Part shown: positions 11,645 through 22,466 of the stretch, piece by piece
Layout: every line of letters begins with the position of its first letter
Numbering within the stretch: position 1 is the first letter of the stretch
The notes under the pieces: generated by a model
Told to the model about the DNA's origin: nothing
Seen by the model: the letters and a program-made list of their open reading frames with translations, nothing else
Databases searched by the model: none
NCBI GenBank assembly: GCA_030295235.1
Contig: AP026138.1
Span: 620,001 to 684,000 of the forward strand
Length of the DNA: 64,000 bases
DNA from: Fistulifera solaris
Lineage: Eukaryota > Bacillariophyta > Bacillariophyceae > Naviculales > Stauroneidaceae
Direction: 5' to 3'
Program-made: the position numbers and the translations under genes

Positions 11645-11965
11645 CCAGAATTTTTTCTTTTCTGGACCACCCCAGAAATGAATTTCTGTATCATTGAAAT
11701 ACAAGTGGTCCAGAATTTCTGGACATAACCAGATTTTCTGTATGAATGAAATGCAACTGGTCCAGAATTTCTGGACCTACCCAGATTTTCTGTATGAATG
11801 AAATACAACTGGTCCAGAATTTCTGGACCACCCCAGATTTTCTGTATGAATGAAATACAACTGGTCCAGAATTTCTGGACCACCCCAGATTTTCTGTATC
11901 AATGAAATACAACTGGTCCAGAATTTCTGGACCACCCCAGATTTTCTGCATGAATGGAATACAAC
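11645..11965 (-). repeat. Palindromic tandem array 1 (52-bp unit)
   Basis: CCAGAATTTCTGG starts at 11710, 11762, 11814, 11866 and 11918, exactly 52 bp apart, with a degenerate first copy at 11645. On the minus strand each unit reads CCAGAAATTCTGG, 21 bp, CAGAAAATCTG, 7 bp. The spacer is also conserved, so this is a true tandem repeat. The array lies about 120-440 bp upstream of Lin0512 copy 1 and downstream of copy 2. Confidence 0.95.
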
Positions 11966-12294
11966 TCATTATAGTAACTTATACCCCGAGTGCTCACCTA
12001 AAAAGTCACGGTTTTACTTAACCCTTCTAAATGATGTTTGACAGACGAGGACGCATATAGTAAAAGTTTCATTGCTCAAGAAAAGCTGCGTTGCTATTAC
12101 AAAACTTCGTTCGAGGAGAACCGGAGACGTTACCTCAAGCTTGCTTATTTGTTACGACATCCTTGTTTACCAACAAAGCCAACAACGCTGGTCCAGCACG
12201 TCGCAAGTCCTCGTTGTTTAAAAAACAACAATATATGTCGCAGTCGGATCAGTGCATCGCAATCATTATTATTTGTAGCAGTTTCAGACTGGCA

Positions 12295-12859
12295 TTAATA
12301 TCCAACAGTCACAGCGACGCAGACGATCACCATGTCCGCATTTTGATCCCCCAGCTCTTCGACAACACTACCGCTGTTGGCTATCATCCCTCCGTCTTGG
12401 ATCTGAATTCGTACTTCACCATAAGGGAATGCTGCTTTAATCGTAGGAAGATCCAACTGTGCCTGGTATTTTGGCGGCACGGCTAACAAAACATCTAGTT
12501 TCAAGTTTTCTTTTCCACCGGGTATAATGCTTTTCAAACTAGGGAGTTGATTGAATTCAATGGCGTTTCGGCACGCTCTGACTAGTGATTTTATAAACAA
12601 ATCAAATATTGAGTCAATATTTCCTTTGATGCTTCTCAGTTTGCTTTGAACTTACCCGCTGCCTTGGTCGAATCCTGGCCGTGAGCATCCGACCCAAAGC
12701 CTGCGCCACAAAGATATAATAAGTTGACAAATGAACATAATAGACCGATTCAATATATTTTTGCTCAGAGTGTGCACTCACCGCACTCGACAAAAGAATG
12801 TTTTGCACATGAGACTCTTCTGACAGAGTCTGCGCCGTAGAAGCCTTACTGCTCTCCAT
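12295..12859 (-). CDS. Lin0512-family protein, tandem paralogue (copy 2)
   Basis: Same architecture as its neighbour: exon 3 at 12295-12581 (287 bp, identical length), exon 2 at 12656-12700 (45 bp, identical length) and exon 1 ending at 12782. The motif GFGSDAHGQDSTKAA is formed across the first junction, with RACRNAIEFN, QDGGMIANSG and VAVTVGY following. Exon 1 contains SEESHVQNIL; the expected FVECG needs one extra T at the A4 (plus strand) 12792-12795. The start is uncertain. The first in-frame ATG I see is at 12859, but a presequence in an upstream exon (ATG candidates near 12975-12995) is likely by comparison with copy 1. Conserved intron positions prove tandem gene duplication. Confidence 0.8.
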
Positions 12860-13342
12860 AGTAGAGAAGGAAGCCGCAGATATACTACTAGTTATTTTGT
12901 TTCGTCTTTTCTGCAACAAGAAAGAACTTGTTAATAGTTTCAATGGTATAAATCGTTTGCGCCGCAAAGATCAATCGCATCCAAGCATCCATCATCAAAC
13001 GAAATCCTGCACCTCAAGTTGCACTATAGCTTGAAATGTACAACGTTTTTCTCATGACTGGATTTCAATCATGGAGACTTGATACTTTATCCTAACTACA
13101 ACAACTACAAGTGTCTATGCTTTCCTCTAGTACCAGGTATCTGATCTGTCTTCTTACTTTTTGGTTATTCACCTAACGGATCCCAATTTAGTACAAGTGG
13201 ACGTTTTGACCGTCGTTCGCATTGAAATTTCCAAGTTTTCCTAGAAGTCGAAAGCATTTATTTTTACGTTACCTCGACTCCGAGAAGAACTGAAATAAAT
13301 TTGACAAGAGCTATCATTTGCCTGCTCTATGTCAGTTGCTGG
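12860..13342. other. Intergenic, possible hidden 5' exon of Lin0512 copy 2
   Basis: 483 bp. Coding-like sequence continues upstream of 12859 without a stop for about 100 bp, but no clean start or splice site could be fixed. Beyond that nothing recognisable. Confidence 0.35.
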
Positions 13343-14157
13343 TTACCATGAATCTTCCGAAGAATCATCGTCGTCATTCATGTAAATGGGCTGGAGGGTC
13401 GCTGTAAATCGCGCTCGGTTTCGGGTATCTAGCAGATTGGTTGCAGTCAAACGCAACATGCTGGTTCCTGAATTCGCCTCAAACCACCGATTGGTCGTTC
13501 GCGGTCGACTCCAGCGCTCACCGTTTGAATGACAGAACTGATTGCAGGAATGGTGGTAAAAGAAGCTTTCGATACCTTTTTCACCCAGTTCGGTAATACC
13601 ATAGCTCCGTTTGCGGGAGCAGATGGCCACATCCGTCAGTTCAAATCGGGACTTCTTTCCCGTGAATCGATCGAAACGATAGCGACCTTGCAGATCACAG
13701 ACAATCATTTGTCCTCCAGAGCGATGATAGGTGAAATGAGAAAAGGCTTCCATGGCTAGTACACCCCACCCTACGTCATCTTCGTCGGCAATCCATCCAT
13801 TGTTCGAGGTATACTTTCGAAAATAACGAATCAAAGGCTCGACTAAATACTTCTTTCCGCCCATATTATGAAGACTTCCGTGTGTAATGAGAATTTCTTT
13901 GCCATTGTCACACCATCGGTTCCAATCCTCCGCGAACTGGATGGCCTTGGCCGCCACTTGAAAATCCGTCGCATAAAATTCGGTTTCGAGTGCCGAATAA
14001 TGATCCTTAAAGATTTTGCACACACATTCTTGTTGATTCCGGTTGCCTCCGATATAGGTCCCGCGTACGCGAGTCGAAATTGACCTTCTCCAATAATTTG
14101 GCGATGTACGTTCGCGCGGTCGCTGGTGAGATTAGTACGGGCGGCCGACGAGTACAT
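13343..14157 (-). CDS. Atypical alpha-kinase (MHCK/eEF2K type)
   Basis: The alpha-kinase core is clear. The N-lobe has RANVHRQIIGEGQFRLAYAG, then VCKIFKDHYSALETEF with the ATP-site Lys, then FLVEPLIRYF-like YLVEPLIRYFRKY. The catalytic DLQG sits in QMIVCDLQGRYR, followed by ELTDVAI, and the zinc-binding C-terminus GEKGIESFFYHHSCNQFC. The protein ends in an acidic DDDDSSEDSW tail. It is essentially a stand-alone kinase domain of about 270 residues. One frame change sits at C3 14060-14062 (plus strand) between the glycine-rich loop and the VCKIFKD strand. The start given is the first in-frame ATG (MYSSAART); an upstream exon ending near 14241 is possible because coding sequence runs on beyond it. 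Substrate unknown; eEF2 or myosin heavy chain are precedents only. Confidence 0.85.
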
Positions 14158-14721
14158 GATAGCTTTCTTTGTGCACTGAGAATCCCAAACGCGTCTTTGA
14201 TGGAGATGCGAACGATAGCGAAAACTTCTGCACCTCTGCAAAAAATGGCATCTTCAAGCAAAGAAGAAAATAAAGGCGCAAAAGATCGCGGCCCGAGAAC
14301 CGATGCGTCTCTTGACTAAAATCCAGTCATGGGAAAAACGGACAACACTTTGGACCCATAGTAAAACGTAACAGGAACGATCCGAATCGATTTTTGACGT
14401 CAATAGTTGGATAGATCATTCTTCGTATACCAGATCTCAATCTTCATCCAATTGATGCAACGACCACGTGTCTACGAGGTAACATTTACAATCGCAAATA
14501 TCATCCGAGGCGTTTCGTCTCGTGAATGCAATCCGGTCTTGACAAATTCGACGTCCTTACGTCATCGGGCGAACATTTTGTTCGTGATTTTTGCATCATC
14601 TCGTCGCAAAATCCACCATGGTGTGATGTGAAAAGTTGTTGACGCGTTCAGCAAACAACTCATTTTTGAATCCTTACTTGGATAAGCTTACTTCTTTTTT
14701 ATTACATCATAGGATTCATTC
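14158..14721. promoter_or_regulatory. Divergent promoter region, alpha-kinase / HslV
   Basis: 564 bp between two divergent genes. The part up to about 14260 may still encode kinase N-terminus. No specific element recognised. Confidence 0.4.
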
Positions 14722-15462
14722 ATGATACCTTCAATTTCTTCTAGACTTTTTTCAAGAAATGTGTGGAAAACTGCGACGTTCCGCACCTTTGCCTCGTCGG
14801 ACGGATGGCACGGAACGACGATTCTTTGCGTCAAAAAGGATGGAAAGATCTGTATGATGGGCGATGGTATGGTGAGCCAAGGTAACATGATTGTCAAACC
14901 GAATGCTGTCAAGATTCGCAGAATTCCCGATAAAGCCGACGCCGCGAGCAAAGTCACTCCGACGCTGGTCGGGTTCGCCGGCGCGACGGCGGATGCTTTC
15001 ACTCTCTTGGAGCGCTTGCAAGGAAAGTTGGACGAATACCCGGGTCAGCTACAACGAGCGGCTGTAGAAGTGGCCAAGGGTTGGAGAACGGACAAGTATC
15101 TTCGAAGATTAGAAGCGTCGTTGCTGGTGGCGGATGAAAAGGGTGTTTACGAAATGACGGGGAATGGCGATGTCTTGGGCAGTCATGATGGAGTTGCCGG
15201 GGTTGGTAGTGGGAGCCCTTTGCTATTGGTAAGTTCTGAAAATGTGTCTTTAAACATAGTCGAGATAAACGCGATTCTCATTTGCTGATGCAATTTACAA
15301 CCTATAGCCGCGGCGCGTGCTTTGATGGATTCACAGCTCTCCGCAGAAGAAGTGGCACGTAAAGCGATGAATGTAGCTGCCGACATGTGCGTGTATACAA
15401 ATCATCAATTTCTTGTCGAGGTAATAGACGCCAAGGAACCTACGGAAGACGGAGAATCATAA
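14722..15462 (+). CDS. hslV: ATP-dependent protease HslV, mitochondrial
   Basis: Two exons, 14722-15228 and 15308-15462 (GTAAGT ... CTATAG), about 220 residues. A basic, hydroxylated presequence ([20 protein letters not shown]) precedes the threonine protease core. The core starts HGTTIL, and the first Thr would be the N-terminal nucleophile after processing. Typical HslV landmarks: [39 protein letters not shown], then GVGSGSP and AAARAL across the intron, and [12 protein letters not shown] near the end. It would form a dodecamer with the HslU ATPase in mitochondria, as in other protists. One base is missing at T3 15219-15221, so the last residues before the intron change frame; splice phase only works with that base. 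Confidence 0.92.
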
Positions 15463-16610
15463 GAATGGGCGTCCCTCTTATTAAAAGGATGATTATTCCC
15501 TCTAGAACCACTTCTATCAAACCTGCATATCCTGATGTTTTCGTAAAGCTATGATTCATAGGACTCCGATTAGGTGAAATATAACAATTCCAGCCAAGTG
15601 GAATTCCACTGGGGACGACTCGCAATCAATCCTCGCCCGCACCACGTATCAGTCGTTCTAAAATCATTCGCAAGTCATCGTACACGTTAACTATCTAAAT
15701 CGTCATGCTTCGTAAATATTTTCAATGTGATCAAATATTCTGAGCTCTGATGCTGCAACGTTTGACGGACTTTTTAGGTACTGGTAGCGTGATTAATTTT
15801 GTGACTCAAAGTTGCAGCTGATGCTCGTGACGTCGACTTTGTTGCGGGAATACGAAAAAAATTTCATACATTATTCCAGAGTAAAATGCTCGCCTCGACC
15901 GAATGTCGTTGAACTTGAAGCGATCCACGGCTTTTTTCCTTCATGATAACTACGAATGTACATGAAGTCTTCTTTTGGTCTTGTTTCTTGTTTACATACG
16001 CTACTTATTCATTCGTTAATGTTCTATGCGATTGCATGACTGCATAACGAATAACGATGAGGCTCCGAACTACGAGCGTCTTCATCTCATGTCTCGTCTC
16101 CAACTTCTACGCTACCTTTTATGTAATCATGAATCCCAGTTTACTATGGAAGAAGCCCAACGAAATCATCGACATCAGCATCCTAAACTAAGATGTCGCG
16201 ATACAGCTTCGTACTGCCAATCGGCCACGTCCGTTAAGCCCTTTGATAACGTAAAGTGTCAAGTGCCTTCCTGCACAGCATCCAGCGTTCACTCGAGCTA
16301 TAACGTAACAGAAAAGACAATCGTCTGACGTTACAGAAATGTACAAGTGTGACAGAAGCAAGATATCCGACTCTCCATTCGCCTTGTCGGTACAAAATCC
16401 ACAGGATTCTACGCACAGGTGGCGTGGCAATCCATGTTTAGATTCCCTTCCGTAGAAACACTACCGCGACACTTGGCTCGCGAATTCCGAGCGACACATT
16501 CGCCTTTCTCAAAAATTTGCTACCGATCTCATTTCTTTGCCGAGAAAGCTCATCGCATATCTTTTTTTCATCCGATGTTTTTTGAAGAGTTTGACAAGCC
16601 TCACGACACC
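15463..16610. other. Intergenic region
   Basis: About 1.1 kb between HslV and the DUF6824 gene. An in-frame extension of the DUF6824 frame reaches back to 16419, so part may be its 5' coding end. Otherwise no supported gene, RNA or repeat. Confidence 0.4.
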
Positions 16611-17773
16611 ATGCCGAGACCTTTACCCCGCAACAAGAAGAACGAAATCGAAGAAATAGCCGGTTTGCAGACGGTCCCGATTGCCGACCTCACCTGTCAT
16701 GATATCCTGTTGGGTAGAGGAAATGCAGTCGCGCACAGTGAGGGTAACGTCGGCTATCGAGCCATTATCTGGCAGTTTCGGGAGGTCTATGTGGCTGCAT
16801 CGCGTGACAAGAAACAAGAGATTGCACAGCAAGTGATCGACCAAGTCTATGCGCTGGATCCTCCCGGACGATTCCTCGAGTACATATCGGAAGACATGTG
16901 TCGAGAAGTTCCCCATGCTCGTATCCTCGAGAAATGCTGCCAATCGTTGCGAGAAAAGAAGTACAAGAAGAAAGTTCCCGAGACGTATCTTCCTTCGCTC
17001 CGTAAGCAGTCCTCGACGAGTAGTACCTTGTCGAAGACGCCGCGACGTGCCTCCCGCAAGAAAAGATTCTCTCCGCGAAAGGCCAAGACCGTCGCATCAT
17101 CGATCCAGCAGACCGCAAAGCACGAGCCTCCTACAAAGCGAGATGACGAGTTCAATTTGACACAAAGCAAGATCGGAAAACAACCCAAGACGCGAAACTC
17201 AGGAGCCGATGCGCGGGAGGCCGACGTGCAGCAAGTGGAAGATTCCAACAGCCCCTACTGTGACGAAAAGCAAGATGCGACCGAAACCGAGATGGATATC
17301 GAAGAGGAGACTCCTATTTGCGACAATAGAAGCTTCATTAACGCCAAGAAACTTCTTTTGGGCAAAAGGTTCGACCATCTACAACGGAAGCGACGAAGGC
17401 GAAGCCTCCCCCTTTGGAGCAGCCTGCTGCTATCGAGAGCACCGAGCAAGTCGTTGAAAGCGTGGAAGAGTCCGAAAATGAAGTCTTCGACGGCATGTTC
17501 AACATGTTGCCTCTGTCTCTTGTGGAGTTTTACGCCACATCCGCGAGCGACGACCGCATCCATCGCGAAAAGACGCGCGAAGAAAGCATCGAGTCACCCA
17601 CCACCGTCATGGACGATTTTGGTTTCCTTCCACCGGTTCCTTTGCAGATGGCACATTCGCTGTACCTCGAAGGTGAAAGCAAGTGGGTCAACCCCGCGGA
17701 TAATGTCACTGCCAACGTCGTGGCCGCGTGGACGGAATTCGCCACCAGCGGCGCTTTTGCCCGATACGGCTGA
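16611..17773 (+). CDS. DUF6824-domain protein (diatom-expanded family)
   Basis: Start placed at ATG 16611 in a good context (CACCATG); in-frame ATGs at 16575 and 16419 are alternatives. The domain is at about residues 25-125: DLTCHDILLGRGNAVAHSEGN, YRAIIWQFREVY, KKQEIAQQVIDQV, GRFLEY and ARILEKCCQSLREKKYKKK. This is the DUF6824 signature (LLGRG, GN, GGRFL-like), a family strongly expanded in diatoms and suspected to bind DNA; its role is not established. A basic Ser/Arg/Lys-rich region follows, then an acidic, probably activating C-terminus (ESTEQVVESVEESENEVFDG). The C-terminal part lies one frame off; the change maps to T4 at 17356-17359, where one extra T restores continuity to the stop at 17773. 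Confidence 0.8.
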
Positions 17774-18846
17774 GCATTGTCGGCAATTTTTGGTTTCATA
17801 GATACGTAAAATTTATTAGTAGTGTTGACTGTTTACATGCATGATATTCTTTAGCTTTGTGAACAACATATCACTTTATAATTACATCTTCAATATCTTC
17901 ATAGCAGCGCCGTTTGCAGTTTTGGTGAAAAAAGCGTGACGATGGGTCTAGTTTGTACTATGGACTTTTGTGTTGGTTCAGGCGGTTCCTATGTCCATCC
18001 GTCACTCGAAATTCGAATGCTCCAGTCTCGCTCTCGCAGCCTCTCATCCATCTCCTTTCAAAACATTCTTTTATTCTTCTTTGCTTTTTTTGGAAAAGAA
18101 TCATGCTTTATTTATTCCTAATTTCCTAGAGTCTTTGCTTATCTTTCCTCAATAATATCCTTTCTATAGATACTCTGTCACGCATCGGCAGAGAAGACGA
18201 CAACATGAAAGACACCTCTTGCCGTGCGTGTCGTTTTCATCCGTTTTCACAATAGCCCAAAGTGTTGTCCGTTTTTGCCACGACTGTGATTCAGTCATGA
18301 TTGCATCTGTTGTCTTATTCATGTGTGGGGCTCCCATTAAAGTCCCTCCTTGCTTTTAGTCTCTATGCAGGCATTTTGACTATCATTGAAATGAGGTTTA
18401 TCGCTGTAGGACTTGAATTTTATTGAGATCGAGTCGATAAGGTCCGGTTGCTACCTGCATCGATAAAATTCCTACGAGGCCTACGTGGATTTACGTAGAT
18501 ATTCGAAGCGTAGTATCTTCGCTCTTTATCTACGTATTCATTTCAAAGCGTTTGTAATCATCGGGGATTAGTGTGAACGGTCAAGGCTAGTTCAGGGTAT
18601 TATGAAAATACAGTCAACTCGAAGTCTTCTATTGTTGATGCCTTGATCCTAAACTGTTCCGTTCCGCCCCTCAAGGACACATGTCACTTTTTACTATAGA
18701 GAAAAGTGTTGGTTTACGGAGAACACGACTGACCTTACTCTAGTCTTGCCTCCACCCGTCTCTCCGCTTCAAACAAAGCAACAATAAAAAGTACGGAGTA
18801 GGTCCTTCCGTTTTCATTGCCTTGACACTTTTTCATTTGCATCAAC
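17774..18846. other. Intergenic region
   Basis: 1.07 kb. Near 18470-18540 TACGTAGAT/CTACGTGGA-type short repeats cluster, possibly binding sites. No supported gene. Confidence 0.4.
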
Positions 18847-20924
18847 ATGTCCAAGAATATAGTGAAAAACAGAGCTCCCGCCCCATTCAAATATCGGCGG
18901 AGCAATTACTGCGCGAGGCCGCGGATCGACAACCCGAGTCGGCTCCGATTGAACCGGTCGTCAAAGTTCACGACGCGGAAGAGTATCAGGCCCATTTGCG
19001 AGAACGTCGTCAGCATTACGAAGACAATATTCGATACAGAAGAGATGATATTGCCAATTGGATCAAGTATGCGAAATTTGAAGAAGAAAATCAAGAATTA
19101 GAACGCGCGCGGAGTGTTTTTGAGCGGGCGTTGGAAGTCGTCTCGAGTCGGTCGCCCGATTTGTGGTTGCGGTATGTCGAACTAGAGTTACGCAATGAAT
19201 GTATCAATCATGCTCGTAACATTCTGGATCGGGCCGTGCAGCTGCTACCGCGCGTCGATCGTCTCTGGTACAAGTATGCCTACGTCGAAGAAATGGTGCA
19301 AGACATTTCGAAATGCCGCGCCGTATTTGAACGATGGATGCAATGGTTGCCGGACGATAATGCGTGGCTCTCTTTTGCTCGCTTTGAAACGCGGTGCGGG
19401 AACGTCGAACAAGCCGAAAAGGTGCTTCGTCAATACGTCAATGCGTATCCGAGTGCTCGTGCGTTTTTACGCTTTGCCAAATGGGCCGAATTTGAAATCA
19501 ACAACATTGCGCTGGCTCGAACGATATACGAGTCGGCCTTGACCGAATTAGAGCCTGAAGAAGTGCAACAGGCGCGGTTGTTTCGGCAATTCGCATCGTT
19601 CGAAGAGCGGCAAGGAGAATACGAACGCGCGCGTGTCATTTACAATCACGCCCTCAAGCTATTGAATTTGGAGCAATCCGCCATGACAGATGAAGACATT
19701 TCGGAACAAGAACAGCAAAAACGAGAGGAGCTTTATAAAGCATATTTGGCGTTCGAAAAGAAACACGGCAATCGTGAGGGGATAGAAAGAGTTCTGGTGA
19801 CGCAACGTCGGGTCAAATACCAGAAGCAGGTGGGAGAAAATCCGTACGACTATGACTGCTGGTTTGACTGGATCAAGCTAGAAGAGTCACAATTAGACAA
19901 CACAGCAGCAACACGCGATGTTTATGAGAAAGCTGTGGCACAAGTGCCGCCGTCATCGGATAACAAGGATCATTGGCGGAGGTACATTTACTTGTGGATC
20001 TTTTATGCCGTGTACGAAGAACTCGCAAATCATGATTTAGATCGAGCAGCCGAAGTCTATCAAACCTGCTTGTCGCTCATCCCTCACAAAAACTTTAGTT
20101 TCGCGAAAATTTGGATTTACGCCGCACAGCTCCAGATTCGGCGTAAAGATGTCACTGCCGCTCGTAAGCTATTTGGCAAAGCCATTGGTTTGTGCGGTAA
20201 AGAAAAGATCTTCACCGAGTACATCGCCCTAGAACTCGCTCTTGGTGAAATCGACCGATGCCGATCCATTTACAACAGCTACTTGAAAGCTATGCCTCAC
20301 AATTGTAAAGCTTGGTCTAATTTTGCTGAATTGGAAAAATCGGTGGGCGAGACGGAGCGATGTAGGGCACTGTTTGAATTGGCTATCGCGCAGCCGGCAC
20401 TGGATATGCCAGAGGTCTTATGGAAAGCATATATCGATTTTGAAATCGAGGAAGGCGAGGGAAAACGAGCTCGGGCACTGTATCAAAGACTTTTGGAGAA
20501 GACGAACCATGTCAAGGTTTGGATATCATGGGCGCAATTCGAAGCGACTCCCGCTGGATTGGGTATGGATGAATCGCGTAAAATTATGGAAAAAGCCGAC
20601 GATCAATTACGGAAAGAGCAGCTATCGGAAGAGCGCGTCTTGTTGCTCGATGCGTGGCGCGTATTGGAGCAAGAACACGGCGATGTTGACAGTGTTAGTA
20701 AGGTGGAAGCGAAGATGCCTCGCAGAATCAAACGCAAGAGAATGCGACAAGATGAACAAGGCAATGACTTGGGATGGGAAGAGTATTTCGACTACCAATT
20801 TCCCGACGATGAAGGTGCAGGTGCTAACAATTTCAAGATTCTCGAAATGGCGGCTAAATGGAAAGCAGCCAAGGCGAATGCAGCGGACGATGATGATTCC
20901 GATCTTGACAGTGATGATGAATGA
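18847..20924 (+). CDS. CRNKL1: Crooked-neck/Clf1 (CRNKL1) pre-mRNA splicing factor
   Basis: About 693 residues of HAT (half-a-TPR) repeats, e.g. WIKYAKFEEENQELERARSVFERAL, LWLRYVELELRNECINHARNILDRA and WLSFARFE, repeating through to about residue 620. An acidic tail (DDDDSDLDSDDE) follows. This is the scaffold of the Prp19-associated (NineTeen) complex, acting in the spliceosome in the nucleus. The conserved N-terminus [25 protein letters not shown] identifies the start at 18847, although the present sequence changes frame at C4 18881-18884. An alternative start at 18822 would give a long frame, but its first 25 residues are not conserved. It is convergent with the next gene (266 bp). Confidence 0.93.
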
Positions 20925-21190
20925 ATAATGCAATGAGCACGAGCAAATAGTACCATTTACTTATGCCGTGACTGAATAGCACTGAGCTGATGCTGATAAT
21001 AACGGAAAAATCGCTTCCATGGCTATTTTTGGCGAGGGTCATTAATAACAAAACACCAACTCTTCGCATTGAACGACCGGTAAAGATAAGACATTTAAAA
21101 GATAAACGATTGCTGCCTAAGTTCTATGGTCTGTTATTAAAAATCGGTATCCTATTAACAGGTATTTCTTTTCAATAAGTATACATCACT

Positions 21191-21902
21191 CTAAGGCTTT
21201 AACTCTAAATCCATTTCATTGCAATTCAAAGTATAACTCAAAACGGCTTCCAATTGTGCGCGTTTACTATCTTGCGTCGAGAAAATCTGCGAGACTTCTC
21301 TCAAAACTTCCGGATCATGAATACCGCAATATCTCTGGACTGATTGTTGCTCTAAAACGTATCGTGTGTAACGCTGATTGCGCAGTTTTCGCATCAAAGC
21401 GTTCCCTTTCAATAATTGTTGTTCTAATCCTAATGTACAATGCTGTTCCGCATCCAACAAGCGCATATCCCCATTCACGCTCCTCCATTTTGTCAAAACA
21501 GACTGCAATTCTGTCACAAAATTCTGATAGTCTTTGGGCCAATACCATGCCTCCATGATTTCTTTACGCGTCGGTTCTGTGTGGGGTTGAATGGTGGTAG
21601 TACTGGGCGCGAAGCGGACGCGCTTAATTCTTCCGTGACACGATTTGCTCTGCCGCCTATGTTTCGCATCTACAGGCACTGTATGTACGCGCGATTTGTA
21701 AGACCATTGTCGACGCGTGGATAGATCTAGTTTTCGAAGAGAAAAGCAAGGATGCGTGATTCGTGGGATTGATTGTATCTTGTCGGGAAATGGCGGGGGT
21801 TCAGAAAATGTCGTCGTATTTTTGTTGCAGCGGTCGCATACGAAGAGGCTGCGTATCGCTCGCCGACGAGATAGATCGATTGCTTTCGAGAAAGGAGTTC
21901 AT
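21191..21902 (-). CDS. Unknown diatom protein
   Basis: About 235 residues from ATG 21902 (MNSFLESNRS). The N-terminal third is basic and Pro/Ser-rich; the C-terminal part (from KEIMEAWYWPKDYQNFV) looks helical and charged. It carries motifs of a family common in diatoms: ...ISVEAWYxxxDYxxF, RGLE-like LGLEQQLLK, LRNQRYTRYVLEQQ, DPEVLREVSQIFS and A-x-AVLSY. I do not recognise a function. The first ~33 codons are in another frame; removing one A at 21805-21808 (A4) joins them to the rest. The frame downstream is open well upstream of any ATG, which supports the joined model. Confidence 0.65.
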
Positions 21903-22466
21903 GGTGAATGGCTTTTTGACTGTTTATGTGAAAATTAGAGTGTTCGTGCAATCGTGAGATGGTCAACTCCAACCCGTTGGGTAAAAATGAGAGCCGCGAA
22001 AACGGTCGAGTGAGTTTTTGGGGAGAAACTCGCCAAACCTGTCTATGCACTGTGACTCGTTTAACGGAAATCTTACTTAAGACAAGGATAAACAGTGGAA
22101 TCCTTGTCAGTTATGATTTATATTGGGAATATTCTGCTGAACGTTGCACGCAGGACGGGGCGTAGTTTGAGGTCCTGGGTGCACGACAGCTGGCTTAAAT
22201 CTTATGGAGGTCTTTCTATGATGTAACATTGTTCTCCTACTTCCTTTTCTATATTTACCCATCGTATGTGTGACAATCTGTTCCATGTAAGAAAAGGCAT
22301 CTTGACTTCTTTACGCGCATCCGCCACATAAAAAGAGACAGTGTGACTAACATAATTGAAAGGGCTTTTGTGTTTCTTTATGCTCTGGATTTGAATTTCG
22401 GAACAGTTCCCTACAAAGTACACTGGACAACGCCCGACGAAAAACTAGGGACATCTTACTCTTGCG
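21903..22466. other. Intergenic region
   Basis: 564 bp between the unknown gene's 5' end and the 3' end of the beta-oxidation gene. No supported feature. Confidence 0.4.

Noticed and set aside
11272-11970. Long minus-strand frames running through the 52-bp array
   Set aside because: They translate the repeat in several frames (52 is not a multiple of three); the real Lin0512 start is the signal-peptide ATG at 11523.
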